From a virus, in the IMG/VR virus record IMGVR_UViG_3300021559_000015, positions 1 to 48,699 of that record: a DNA stretch of 48,699 nt, one strand, 5' to 3'. Shown piece after piece: positions 31,238-38,921 of this stretch. The position numbers and the translations under genes were made by a program. Below the pieces are notes generated by a model, which saw only the letters and a program-made list of their open reading frames with translations, was not told where the DNA came from and did not search any database. Each line of letters starts with the position of its first letter. The first letter of the stretch is position 1.

Positions 31238-32007
31238 TAAACCTTCCCGCCTCCGTGTTTACTCATCAACGCAATCAAATCCCTGTCAGCAGCCCCTGCC
31301 GACTTTACGTCAATCTCAGGGACTCTCACAGTTCTCTGCGTGATTTCTCGACGCCCCTGTTTCTTTTCCTCACGCATCGTCGCATAATCTTTTTCACTGA
31401 CTCCCGCTATTCGGGCGTACTGCTTTTCTTCGTCTGTGAGTTGGCCCGCTTCTGATTCTTCCTCTTTATCCTTGCCGCCAAAACTCGCAGCGGCAGGATT
31501 ATAGGCAGGAGCAATACGCTCGTTACGCCCGCCGCCAGGAGCAGTCTTTGCTTTAGGCTGAGAGTCCGGAGCCTTGTATCGTCCCGCATCGACTTCACGC
31601 CCTTTCACCATCCAGAAAATCTGCTCGGCCAGGTCCGCACCAACGGCAATCCCCTGATCCGTGTACTTTTTGTACTCGGCTTCGTAGGGTTCACGGAGCG
31701 AATCAAAGTCTTTGTGAGATTCTCGGACCTTGTTTTTGGAGAGTTCACTCACCATCGGGGCCTGCGAAACCGCTTTATCGCGCTGGTAGGTATCGAACTG
31801 GGCGTCCGTCCAGTTCATCTGCTTTTTCATCGTCTCGCGATAATCGTTTGCGGCTTTGTTGGCGTCAGCAGCCGGCTGGCTTGAAGGAACCTTCTCGTCC
31901 TTCTTTTCCGACTTCTCAAGTTTAGCCCTGACTTCTTCTAAAATCTTATCCGCGGCAGACGGTTCTTCTTTAACTTCTTCGTCTTTCACTTTCTCTTCAT
32001 TAGCCAT
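31237..32007 (-). CDS. scaffolding-type protein
   Basis: I choose ATG 32007, which has GGAGG 9 nt upstream. The 256-residue product is strongly charged: an acidic/basic N-terminal half (KVKDEEVKEEPSAADKILEE, AKLEKSEKKDEKVPSSQPAA) and a long helix-rich C-terminal half ending RVPEIDVKSAGAADRDLIAL. It is highly hydrophilic, without cysteine or signal peptide. Position between portal-side and capsid genes is that of a scaffold. An internal protease is not seen, so it is probably a reusable scaffold. Confidence 0.7.
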   Translation of the reverse strand: MANEEKVKDEEVKEEPSAADKILEEVRAKLEKSEKKDEKVPSSQPAADANKAANDYRETMKKQMNWTDAQFDTYQRDKAVSQAPMVSELSKNKVRESHKDFDSLREPYEAEYKKYTDQGIAVGADLAEQIFWMVKGREVDAGRYKAPDSQPKAKTAPGGGRNERIAPAYNPAAASFGGKDKEEESEAGQLTDEEKQYARIAGVSEKDYATMREEKKQGRREITQRTVRVPEIDVKSAGAADRDLIALMSKHGGGKV

Positions 32008-32389
32008 TTGCAATAGCCTCCTTAGCCCTGCCTAGTTGTTCCTGAAGTGCGGGAAGTTCGGTACGTGCTTTCTTTGATAACTCAATGATCTTCTTCGGCC
32101 TGTCCATCGCCATCTGCGCCTGCTCCTTTAAAATCTGATGCACAAAAATCGTGTGCGAGGCATCTTGCAAGAGCTTGGGTGAGTATTGGCTCATGCCTTC
32201 CAAACACGTATCAATCTCGGCCTGATGCGCCTGGATCGTCTGTTCAAGGTCTTTTAAAACCGCCAGAAAGTCCGACTCCGCCATAAGCCTTTCATATTTT
32301 TCACTTTTTTGCAACACTTCCGTCCAGTAGGCAATCGCCTTCTCAAACTCTGGAACCGTTGCCGCTATCTGATCGATCGGATTTTCCAT
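32000..32389 (-). CDS. helical protein next to the portal
   Basis: This is a 129-residue, entirely helical and charged protein (EFEKAIAYWTEVLQKSEKYE, VLKDLEQTIQAHQAEIDTCL, KIIELSKKARTELPALQEQL). It starts two bases before the portal stop region and overlaps the scaffold start by 8 bp. It probably assists head assembly as a second scaffold or portal chaperone. No family recognised. Confidence 0.6.
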   Translation of the reverse strand: MENPIDQIAATVPEFEKAIAYWTEVLQKSEKYERLMAESDFLAVLKDLEQTIQAHQAEIDTCLEGMSQYSPKLLQDASHTIFVHQILKEQAQMAMDRPKKIIELSKKARTELPALQEQLGRAKEAIANG

Positions 32390-32390
32390 G

Positions 32391-34502
32391 TCACCCCTTC
32401 TTTCCTAATGACCCTACACTTACGTCTGGACCACCCTGCCTTTTGCCTTCTGCCTGTTCTTTCTGATCTGGCTGTTCCCCAACCTTCTGCTGGATATTCC
32501 CATGTAGAGCCGCCGCTCCAAGATGCTGTGCTGCCTGTTGTTGCGCTTCCAGTTGTTCTTGCTGAATCTGTTCCAGCGACGGAAGCAAGGTCGTAATGTC
32601 TTTTTCTCCGGTATCTCGGAGTGTGCGCTTAATGAGTTCGTGCCGTCGCTTAGGAACACCACCTATCATCGGCTCCTGATTCCAAATCTGCCACCGCACC
32701 AAGGCCCGTTGTTGCATCGCGTCTTTGTTGTCCATAACAGTTGTTCGAGCAACCGCTACGTGCATGTTCTTCGACCGCAACTTCGTGCGCTGGATTTCAT
32801 TACGAATCCATTTCTCAGTTTCGGGATTGTATTTGGCAAAGGGAATGACCATGTTCGGAGCAAACTGGTAAAAGAGTTCCAGAATCTGAGACCCTACTTC
32901 ATTGGTGGCAGGAAGAAGTTCTTTGATATAGTCGTCCACGCGGATATTGGATTGCTGGATTTGAGCCTGCGCCTTCTTACCGGAAGCCCTTGGATCCTTC
33001 GTCTGAGGCGTACCCGCTCTTAAGGATGGAGAGTTCCCCACCAACCACTCCGCTAACTGGAACAACGTCTGCTCTTCCTGCTGGCTTTGACCCATATCCG
33101 TCTGCTTGATTTCTAACTGCGTCATGCCATCCGATTTATTGACTACAAAAACCACGCCTGGATAAAAGTGCTGGTCTTTACGGGAGAAGTCAATCGAAGT
33201 CTCAGACAGGAGTTTCTTGAAACTTGGAACCGTCGAAATGGCTCGTGAGTCGATACGTAGGTGGTGTTGGGTATCGCATTCCTCATTTAAGTCCCAGAGC
33301 ATATCGGTCAAGCACCGGCCTTGTAAGCGGTTGGTCTTTTTTCTTATTCTAAAAGGGATATGGTTAATACGGTTATGCCAGTAGGGGTAATCTTCAATCC
33401 GCAAAAGATGTTTGGTCTTGGGGTTATACAGAACATGATACAACTCTTCTTCTCCATCATTGTCCAAGTCTATCCGCAAATTGCCACGGATTGGATAATA
33501 TTCATCGGAGGTACGAATCGGCGTCGATGAAATGCCTTCGTTACGGTTCTGCTGCTGAGAGATGTTATCTATCGGAGTCGTTTCGCCTGGCTGCTTTAAC
33601 ATCAACTCTACTTCGTCTTTATCCAGCCACTTATTTTTCGCTCCCACCCTAAACCAATTCGCCCGTTGCTTGAATTGTTCTCCGTGGAACACTGTGTATT
33701 CTAGATTTGGAGCATCCACGGGGGCTCTCACAAAGTCCTTGAGTTCGACAATCCTGAGTTTTGGACCTCGGTACTTCACGACGTTTTCTTCGATCTTGAT
33801 TTGAACCTGTTCTCCTGCTGCCAAGGCTGCGATATACGAAGTGTACTGCGCCTCCGAGATGCCAGCCTTTTCCGGCGAATCAAATTCCGCCTGAAACTCT
33901 TCGATCGTATCATAGGCGTCTACCCGATACTGCTTCCCGATTTCTTCCACCCAGTCCAAAACCCCGATCGATAACGGTGTCACCATCGCGTTGTAGTAGG
34001 CTTCGGATAACGATTCGTTGATACGAAGCTGGATCTTGCTTACGAAGTTCAAGAACCACTCCACGTTAGGATCTACTTCTTCACCACCAACTGATGGAGG
34101 GATTTCTTCCTTGACCATCCAGATTGGGTCGTTATCAAGAATGGTGGAGGTCACCAGACTATGCAGCCCCAAAGCATGAATCTCAATCAACGGAACCATC
34201 AACGAACACGCCCCAGGCCAGGGATCGGTCTTAGGACTGGATATTCCTTCCAAGCGGTTGTTGTATTTAAGGAGTTTGGAACGCAGTAGGCTCGTGTTGT
34301 TATTCCATTCGCGGTAACACTGATCTAAGAGATCAACAACCTTCTTCTTATCGGCTTCACTAAGGTTTAAACGACGGCGGTAAATACCGTGTTTAAGCGT
34401 AGCAAGTCGAGTGATCTTTGTCTTCGGATCAATCTCTTGCTCTTTCGGCGCTGGCGGCGTTAGCCCCAACGCCACCTGCTCGTCAGATGTCAACGTCGGC
34501 AT
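32391..34502 (-). CDS. portal protein
   Basis: This is a 703-residue protein. The typical portal signature DPWPGACSLMVPLIEIHALG lies near residue 82, with LHSLVTSTILDNDPIWMV after it. Later landmarks are EAYYNAMVTPLSIGVLDWVE (clip/stem side), IRKKTNRLQGRCLTDMLWDL and HHLRIDSRAISTVPSFKKLL. The C-terminal 100 residues are Gln-rich helix (EQIQQEQLEAQQQAAQHLGA), like a barrel or crown extension. The length is larger than a minimal portal (about 500) and near P22-like ones (about 725), which fits a short-tailed phage. The gene is separated from TerL by a run of small genes. Confidence 0.88.
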   Translation of the reverse strand: MPTLTSDEQVALGLTPPAPKEQEIDPKTKITRLATLKHGIYRRRLNLSEADKKKVVDLLDQCYREWNNNTSLLRSKLLKYNNRLEGISSPKTDPWPGACSLMVPLIEIHALGLHSLVTSTILDNDPIWMVKEEIPPSVGGEEVDPNVEWFLNFVSKIQLRINESLSEAYYNAMVTPLSIGVLDWVEEIGKQYRVDAYDTIEEFQAEFDSPEKAGISEAQYTSYIAALAAGEQVQIKIEENVVKYRGPKLRIVELKDFVRAPVDAPNLEYTVFHGEQFKQRANWFRVGAKNKWLDKDEVELMLKQPGETTPIDNISQQQNRNEGISSTPIRTSDEYYPIRGNLRIDLDNDGEEELYHVLYNPKTKHLLRIEDYPYWHNRINHIPFRIRKKTNRLQGRCLTDMLWDLNEECDTQHHLRIDSRAISTVPSFKKLLSETSIDFSRKDQHFYPGVVFVVNKSDGMTQLEIKQTDMGQSQQEEQTLFQLAEWLVGNSPSLRAGTPQTKDPRASGKKAQAQIQQSNIRVDDYIKELLPATNEVGSQILELFYQFAPNMVIPFAKYNPETEKWIRNEIQRTKLRSKNMHVAVARTTVMDNKDAMQQRALVRWQIWNQEPMIGGVPKRRHELIKRTLRDTGEKDITTLLPSLEQIQQEQLEAQQQAAQHLGAAALHGNIQQKVGEQPDQKEQAEGKRQGGPDVSVGSLGKKG

Positions 34503-34670
34503 TTAGGTGGGTTTCGATAACGGCGCTTTCTTTGAGCCCGGCCACGCCATAGCCGGTGTGTTCTGAATCCGACGTTCAAACGACGCTGAAGCTCGGTCTT
34601 TCTCGGACGCTGGCGGCGTCTTTTCCTGAAGCTTCTTTCCTTCACCTGTCTTAAGTTGTTCCTGTCCGAT
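34503..34670 (-). CDS. 55-residue protein lacking a standard start codon; possibly the 3' half of a split gene
   Basis: An open frame ends at 34503, directly before the portal start (TAAATG). A perfect GGAGGT lies 8 nt before an ATC codon at 34670 and no ATG, GTG or TTG is in a proper place. The sequence GQEQLKTGEGKKLQEKTPPA to the end SKKAPLSKPT is basic and hydrophilic. The HNH gene at 34697-35053 lies immediately upstream and a 33-residue acidic gene lies before that. Either the ATC is used, or the frame is the tail end of a gene cut by the HNH insertion. Confidence 0.5.
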   Translation of the reverse strand: MGQEQLKTGEGKKLQEKTPPASEKDRASASFERRIQNTPAMAWPGSKKAPLSKPT

Positions 34671-34696
34671 TGTAGTGTACCTCCGATTTTTGAGGG

Positions 34697-35053
34697 TTAT
34701 CTCCCTGATTTAATAAATCCTCTAATCCCTTTTCTTGCACTAAAATTAAATTTAGCTCTACCTTTATCTCTCATATCCTTCAAATTTTCAGCATTAGTTC
34801 CTAACCATAAATGATCCGGATTAACACATGGAGGATTATCACAAGTGTGACAAACAAATTTTCCCTTTGGGATTTCTCCCCTAAATAGTTGCCATGAAAC
34901 TCTATGCGCCCATAACTTATCTTTTCCTACTCGAAACCGACCATGACCCCACGAATTTCCTTTATGACCTATCCATTCCCAACAGCTATCCGTTTTTAGA
35001 GTATAACGGAGAAAACGATCAAGAAGCGTTTCAGACTTTCTCCAAGTTTTCAT
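34697..35053 (-). CDS. HNH homing endonuclease (HNH_3 type)
   Basis: I choose ATG 35053, overlapping the stop of the upstream small gene (ATGA); a start at 35086 would extend it. The 118-residue protein has CWEWIGHKGNSWGHGRFRVG, then AHRVSWQLFRGEIPKGKFVC and HTCDNPPCVNPDHLWLGTNA, ending in a basic tail (RAKFNFSARKGIRGFIKSGR). It closely resembles the HNH gene at 15642-16118 in its core, so they are probably related copies. It lacks the C-terminal helix-turn-helix seen in that copy. Confidence 0.88.
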   Translation of the reverse strand: MKTWRKSETLLDRFLRYTLKTDSCWEWIGHKGNSWGHGRFRVGKDKLWAHRVSWQLFRGEIPKGKFVCHTCDNPPCVNPDHLWLGTNAENLKDMRDKGRAKFNFSARKGIRGFIKSGR

Positions 35054-35151
35054 TCGTCCTCGCTTTCGTTTGGTTGTTCTAGGCAAATTGGCTCCGAACC
35101 TTCTCCGCCTAACGCTAAATCTTCCGTCAAGTCCGTGAGTTCATCGTCCAT
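35050..35151 (-). CDS. 33-residue acidic peptide, or 5' half of a split gene
   Basis: ATG 35151 overlaps the stop of the gene upstream (TAATG). The sequence MDDELTDLTEDLALGGEGSE followed by PICLEQPNESEDE is strongly acidic. The HNH gene starts inside its stop. It may be a complete acidic peptide or the first exon-like part of the gene whose remainder is 34503-34670. Confidence 0.45.
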   Translation of the reverse strand: MDDELTDLTEDLALGGEGSEPICLEQPNESEDE

Positions 35152-35348
35152 TACTTATCTTTAGACTTTGATAATGCCCTGAAAGCATTAAGTCCGCCTG
35201 GAGAATTTTTATTAAATTGAAGATTGGCCTTATCTACATATCGAGTGTCAGGATCGTTCATTTCTTTTCCACCGGTAAATTTAGAGAACTCTTTCCTAGC
35301 TTTATCCAAATCAGAAACAGCCTGTCTTCTAGACCCGTTAGAACTCAT
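35151..35348 (-). CDS. 65-residue basic hydrophilic protein
   Basis: The sequence (MSSNGSRRQAVSDLDKARKE ... NAFRALSKSKDK) is basic, polar and without predicted structure. It overlaps the gene upstream by 4 bp and the next one by 1 bp. It is part of a run of six short hydrophilic genes between TerL and portal. Function unknown. Confidence 0.6.
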   Translation of the reverse strand: MSSNGSRRQAVSDLDKARKEFSKFTGGKEMNDPDTRYVDKANLQFNKNSPGGLNAFRALSKSKDK

Positions 35349-35599
35349 TTATGCCTCCTATCAACATTCTTACGAAGTCCTGAATTTTTATAATTAGGAA
35401 ATGTTTCCCCATTAACGAGTTGCTCAAATGATAGATCTGCTTTACTTTTTGGCGTGTCATCGAAACCTGCTTTTACTCTATTACTTGGTTCTTCACTATC
35501 AAAAAAATCATCCAAGTTGTCTGAGTGCTTCTTGAAATTCTGGAACTTAATATCGACGCGGCTTTCGGTCTTTGGCTGGAACTTTTCATGTCGGCTCAT
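35345..35599 (-). CDS. 84-residue hydrophilic protein
   Basis: Polar and charged with few hydrophobics (SRVDIKFQNFKKHSDNLDDF, SKADLSFEQLVNGETFPNYK). It overlaps both neighbours by 4 bp. Likely intrinsically disordered; no family recognised. Its place in the small-gene run suggests a packaging or head-assembly accessory, without direct evidence. Confidence 0.6.
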   Translation of the reverse strand: MSRHEKFQPKTESRVDIKFQNFKKHSDNLDDFFDSEEPSNRVKAGFDDTPKSKADLSFEQLVNGETFPNYKNSGLRKNVDRRHK

Positions 35600-35826
35600 A
35601 TCGGGAACCTCCTTCGACTATTGCCCATCATGCTCTCTAAATCTCGATCTGCGGTGTTCTCATTATGATGAAACGGCGACGGCATATTGTTGTGAATATG
35701 AACCTCCACCTTCGACGACTCTTCTTTCTTCGGTTCCACCGGAGGCGTTTCTTCTGGTTTAACCGACGCCATCAACGCTTCCCAGTTTTCCTTGGTAAAC
35801 TTACGGCGCTTCTTTTTAATAGCCAC
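35596..35826 (-). CDS. 76-residue protein with acidic proline-rich middle
   Basis: I choose GTG 35826 because GGGAAAG lies 4 nt upstream; a TTG at 35844 would add six residues. The product begins MAIKKKRRKFTKENWEALMA, basic then helical, followed by EETPPVEPKKEESSKVEVHI and a His/Asn-rich segment (HIHNNMPSPFHHNENTADRD). The start overlaps the 35816-35974 gene by 11 bp. Function unknown. Confidence 0.55.
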   Translation of the reverse strand: MAIKKKRRKFTKENWEALMASVKPEETPPVEPKKEESSKVEVHIHNNMPSPFHHNENTADRDLESMMGNSRRRFPI

Positions 35827-35974
35827 GCAACTTTCCCAAAGCAAGGTCGGCGGGATTGGCCTTACGCGGTGACATCGTGTTCTGATTCACCGAGACTGGC
35901 CTGACCCCCGCCTTCATGTTCTTGGACTTTCCCCTGATCTTATGCCTGCCTTTTGGTCCGCCCATTTTTTTCAT
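35816..35974 (-). CDS. 52-residue strongly basic protein
   Basis: The sequence MKKMGGPKGRHKIRGKSKNM then KAGVRPVSVNQNTMSPRKAN is rich in Lys, Arg and Gly with little hydrophobic content, like nucleic-acid-binding tails. It starts 1 bp after the stop of the upstream gene. It may bind DNA or RNA nonspecifically; the link is composition only. Confidence 0.55.
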   Translation of the reverse strand: MKKMGGPKGRHKIRGKSKNMKAGVRPVSVNQNTMSPRKANPADLALGKLRGY

Positions 35975-35975
35975 A

Positions 35976-36200
35976 TTAATTTACGAGACCTGGCTTGATG
36001 ATCCCGTTCCTTTTCTTTTCAATCATTTCCCTCACCGCTGCCTGCTGGTAATGCGCCTTCACCAAATCCTGAGCTAAGACCAAGGACCCGATGGCCTCCG
36101 CAAAGGCCGCTGGCTTTCCGTCCAAGTAAATCGTTACCGTCATAACGCCATCTTTAACAACGGCCTGGTTTAAATTATTGTTCTGTTCCGCTGAATCCAT
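35976..36200 (-). CDS. 74-residue hypothetical protein
   Basis: A polar N-terminus (MDSAEQNNNLNQAVVKDGVM) is followed by a beta strand (VTIYLDGKP) and a long helix (FAEAIGSLVLAQDLVKAHYQ, REMIEKKRNGII). It overlaps the next gene upstream by TAATG. No family is recognised. The beta-alpha pattern suggests a small folded domain. Confidence 0.55.
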   Translation of the reverse strand: MDSAEQNNNLNQAVVKDGVMTVTIYLDGKPAAFAEAIGSLVLAQDLVKAHYQQAAVREMIEKKRNGIIKPGLVN

Positions 36201-36364
36201 TATCGTCCACTCGCTTTCTTATGTGCCTTCGCTGAAGCTTTCTTCGCTTTGGCTACATGATACGGCAACTTCTTCCCTTTGGGTGTCGCTGACTCAAACT
36301 CTTTCGCCACCTTCGGGTTGTTCGCGTACAAGTACCCGCGTTGCGCCTGAGACCTGAAAGGCAT
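36200..36364 (-). CDS. 54-residue conserved small phage protein (MPFRSQAQRGYLYA type)
   Basis: The start MPFRSQAQRGYLYANNPKVA followed by KEFESATPKGKKLPYHV matches a motif (PFKSxAQRRxMYAxxPxxAKxWExxTPKGKKLP) that is widespread as a short protein in tailed phages and in some capsid or internal-protein N-termini. It is then strongly Lys-rich. The family's job is not known to me; a DNA- or head-related basic peptide is likely. It overlaps both neighbours (TAATG). Confidence 0.75.
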   Translation of the reverse strand: MPFRSQAQRGYLYANNPKVAKEFESATPKGKKLPYHVAKAKKASAKAHKKASGR

Positions 36365-36492
36365 TACGTTTTTCCAGCGGGCCTTTTTCCGAACTTCTTC
36401 TTCGACGGTTTTAAGGACGCCTGCATCCCCGCGTTATTGCCTTTGCCGTAACCCATCGACTTCCTAGCCTTACCGTAGGAATCTTTCATCAT
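36364..36492 (-). CDS. 42-residue basic protein
   Basis: An AAGGAC sequence lies before ATG 36492 (a second ATG follows at once). The sequence MMKDSYGKARKSMGYGKGNN then KPSKKKFGKRPAGKT is basic and glycine-rich. It overlaps the next gene (TAATG) and follows the zinc-ribbon gene by 4 bp. Possible nucleic-acid-binding peptide. Confidence 0.55.
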   Translation of the reverse strand: MMKDSYGKARKSMGYGKGNNAGMQASLKPSKKKFGKRPAGKT

Positions 36493-36496
36493 GTCC

Positions 36497-36775
36497 TTAC
36501 TTTTTACCACTTATGGCCTCCTTGACTTTCGCCATCCAGCCCTTGGGCTTGGCGGGTTCCATTACCATCGTCTCCGGCTCTTTCAACAGATACAACGGAA
36601 AATCTTTTTTACAGGTTCCGCAGTACCAATACCAACCATGACGATTGACTCGATCCATCGGCTTCTTGCACTGTGGACAATCGTACATTCTTTTTTCGTG
36701 GAAGAAAATAGAGGTTCGATGCGCCCCTCGCATATTCCGGTTATCACTCATCAGTTCCACGTAAGCGTTGTTCAT
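36497..36775 (-). CDS. zinc-ribbon protein directly downstream of TerL
   Basis: This is a 92-residue protein. YDCPQCKKPMDRVNRHGWYW followed by YCGTCKKDFPLY is a clear zinc ribbon (two CxxC, about 19 apart) in the middle. The C-terminus is basic (AKPKGWMAKVKEAISGKK). It overlaps the TerL stop by 4 bp, so it is translated with the terminase and may be a packaging accessory or DNA-binding protein. That role is inferred. Confidence 0.65.
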   Translation of the reverse strand: MNNAYVELMSDNRNMRGAHRTSIFFHEKRMYDCPQCKKPMDRVNRHGWYWYCGTCKKDFPLYLLKEPETMVMEPAKPKGWMAKVKEAISGKK

Positions 36776-38514
36776 CCGTATCCAGAGCGACTTTGACTCA
36801 TGAAACTAGGCCGTGCAACTTCTCGATGCTGATGCGTAATCGTGGTCTGATGCGCGTACCAAACCGCAATCGCCAAGGCCATCACGCAATCATCTTTGAA
36901 ACCTTCTTCAGCACCGGTCTGGATCATTGTGATTCCTGTCTGAGCATTGGTCGTCGCCGCGTGAACAACAAACGTGCAGAGTTGATCGATCGTCTGTTTA
37001 TCGTAAATAACTAAAAGCAAGTCTCTCAGAGACGATGAGAGTTTATCTATTATTTGGGGTTTCGTCTTTACGTTAGTATGGAACCCGAACTCTTCCGTCT
37101 CCACCCACTTACCGCCATCTGTAATCACCGACTTCGCCATCCGGCAGATATTCGGGTAGTACATTTCCGCTAACTTCGTGACCGTGACCGCGCCTGGGCC
37201 GTTTCTTTCGGGTGCGATGAGCGCCATGTTGTAGTAAGAGCCCAATGCAAAAAGCTTCCGAGCCAGATCATCAGGAGCAACGTGGCCGTGGAGGTGAGCC
37301 ACCACTTGCCATGTGTTTCTCGCCAGGACCTGTGCGCAGGCTTCATCATGAGAAAGCGCGGATTCACAACTGTCCGCTCCTATGACGTACTGCCATTCGG
37401 GTTGGACTTCCTTGTAGATTTTGAGGAACCCCTGCGGGTCGGCCATAGGACTCGGACGACGGCCCACCATTTCAAGTTCTCCTCTAAACTTCGGCACCGC
37501 CTGCACATGCACTGCCTGTGGGTCCGTAAGGCGATCCGGAAAGACGCGGCGGGATGTTGACTTAAATGCTTCGCGATCTGACAAAGGGTACTCGACTTCA
37601 AACTTATCCTGGTCGCCATTGTACACGTCCTGGATCTGATGCCTGCGCCAGTTCATCTGCTCAAGCGTCAGTTGATGGAACTTCATCACTGCCAATTCCT
37701 CTTGCGTCATGGTCCTGACAAATTGTTCTTTAACGCTTTCGATAATGAACGGCCTCACGTATTCCTCGTGGTCTTTCCAAGGCAGGAAGATTGGGATCCA
37801 CTCCGTCTGACCCTGTTCGTAGAGACGTTTCTTTTCCTGCCAGAATTGATGGAAGTCACCCAGGCCATTAGCTGTAGTTTCAAGCATGAGGATAGTTTCG
37901 GGTTGGTCAGGTATTGAGGGTAAGAGTCCAGCCATAAGTTCTTTAAATCGCGGGTAGAACGCGACTTCAGTGAGGTGCGCGTAGCGGTAGGTGTACTTTC
38001 TTCCAGCGCGTTTATTATTAGCCGTCTCAATACGGATGCCTGACTTGGTATGCAGAAACTCCATGCGCCGCTCATCCGACCGGTTTTTCTTCGGCGTGAG
38101 ATGCGGGTGCTGTCTGGACATTCCGTCATAGAAGGTCTCGTTCATCTTGAAGATGTCTGAGGCGCCTTCCTCGTCGTCGGCTAAAACTAAACCCTGGCTC
38201 ACCCCGCGAAGAGAACAAAAGGCATAAATCAAGGCCTCGCATAAAGTCGAAGTCCCCATCTGACGGCTTTTGAGAATCACAATCCTTACGGGAATTGCCT
38301 GTCGTCTTTGTTTCTGAATCGCATCGATGATTCGTCTTTGGCTCGAGTTCATCTTGAACGGCATCAAGTCGCCGTCCTTGGTCTTGATCTGTAAGTACCC
38401 CTTCTTGAGTATCGCTACCGGATCGTCTGAGAACGCTGATTTCTCCAGCATCATCGCCGTATGGGGATCGGAAGGATCGATCGGGCGCTGATAAGGCACC
38501 GGCGTCAGGTCCAC
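36772..38514 (-). CDS. terminase large subunit
   Basis: This is a 580-residue protein. The ATPase has the Walker-A-like VILKSRQMGTSTLCEALIYA (residues about 83-102), the Walker-B region YRYAHLTEVAFYP with catalytic Glu, and the coupling motif ETTANG. The nuclease half has YVIGADSCESALSHDEACAQ (first Asp), LIAPERNGPGAV (Glu) and GFKDDCVMALAIAV (DD). It powers headful or site-specific DNA packaging into the prohead. The start overlaps the NFACT-R gene by 1 bp. I cannot tell the packaging type reliably from this alone, but circular permutation would fit headful packaging. Confidence 0.93.
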   Translation of the reverse strand: MDLTPVPYQRPIDPSDPHTAMMLEKSAFSDDPVAILKKGYLQIKTKDGDLMPFKMNSSQRRIIDAIQKQRRQAIPVRIVILKSRQMGTSTLCEALIYAFCSLRGVSQGLVLADDEEGASDIFKMNETFYDGMSRQHPHLTPKKNRSDERRMEFLHTKSGIRIETANNKRAGRKYTYRYAHLTEVAFYPRFKELMAGLLPSIPDQPETILMLETTANGLGDFHQFWQEKKRLYEQGQTEWIPIFLPWKDHEEYVRPFIIESVKEQFVRTMTQEELAVMKFHQLTLEQMNWRRHQIQDVYNGDQDKFEVEYPLSDREAFKSTSRRVFPDRLTDPQAVHVQAVPKFRGELEMVGRRPSPMADPQGFLKIYKEVQPEWQYVIGADSCESALSHDEACAQVLARNTWQVVAHLHGHVAPDDLARKLFALGSYYNMALIAPERNGPGAVTVTKLAEMYYPNICRMAKSVITDGGKWVETEEFGFHTNVKTKPQIIDKLSSSLRDLLLVIYDKQTIDQLCTFVVHAATTNAQTGITMIQTGAEEGFKDDCVMALAIAVWYAHQTTITHQHREVARPSFMSQSRSGYG

Positions 38515-38921
38515 TAAATCGCCTCAAAGGTCGTAAAAGATTTTGCATGCCAAATACCAAGTCCTGCTCCATCCGGTTTTTCAATGCGCGAAAGTCGTGC
38601 CACTCGTACCACGGTGTTTCCTTTGGCTTTGGAGTATTCAATGGCGAGCTTCCCCGCTTCCTTAACCACTGGGTCTAACTGATGCGGTTCATGGTTCTTG
38701 CCTTCAATACAAAGCACTACATGGCTGCCACTGGCCCACACCACATGCAACCACAGGCACTGGGGATGAAGCGCCTTATGCTCGGCCACCAGGCGTTCAT
38801 TCGACATCGCGTTCTGACCCACCCAGGCCGTGTACCCATCCAGGTCGCGTTCAATAACGGCATAGATATCCTTCGGCGGTAAATCATTTTCCTCTATGCG
38901 AGCCAAGATATCAGTGGGCAA
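38514..38921 (-). CDS. stand-alone NFACT-R domain protein (RqcH/Tae2 C-terminal domain)
   Basis: This is a 135-residue protein consisting only of the NFACT-R (DUF814) domain. It shows GYTAWVGQNAMSNERL (VGkN...ND.L), CLWLHVVWASGSHVVLCIEG (lWfH....pGSHVvi), EAGKLAIEYSKAKGNTVVRV (EAa.LAayYSkar...v.V) and IEKPDGAGLGIWHA (vkKPnGakpGfv). In cellular RqcH/Tae2/NEMF the domain follows NFACT-N and a coiled coil and contacts tRNA and the stalled 50S subunit during Ala-tailing. Here these other parts are absent. It overlaps TerL by 1 bp and the next gene by 11 bp. It may bind tRNA/rRNA or act as an RQC decoy, but no function is known. Confidence 0.85.
   Translation of the reverse strand: MPTDILARIEENDLPPKDIYAVIERDLDGYTAWVGQNAMSNERLVAEHKALHPQCLWLHVVWASGSHVVLCIEGKNHEPHQLDPVVKEAGKLAIEYSKAKGNTVVRVARLSRIEKPDGAGLGIWHAKSFTTFEAI

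Noticed and set aside
32523-33023. 166-residue plus-strand frame within the portal gene
   Set aside because: Antisense to the conserved portal sequence, hydrophobic and basic with no motif or ribosome-binding site.
38126-38641. 171-residue minus frame overlapping the TerL 5' part
   Set aside because: It lies in a different frame from TerL, which has intact ATPase and nuclease motifs throughout. Its Arg/Ser-rich translation has no domain.
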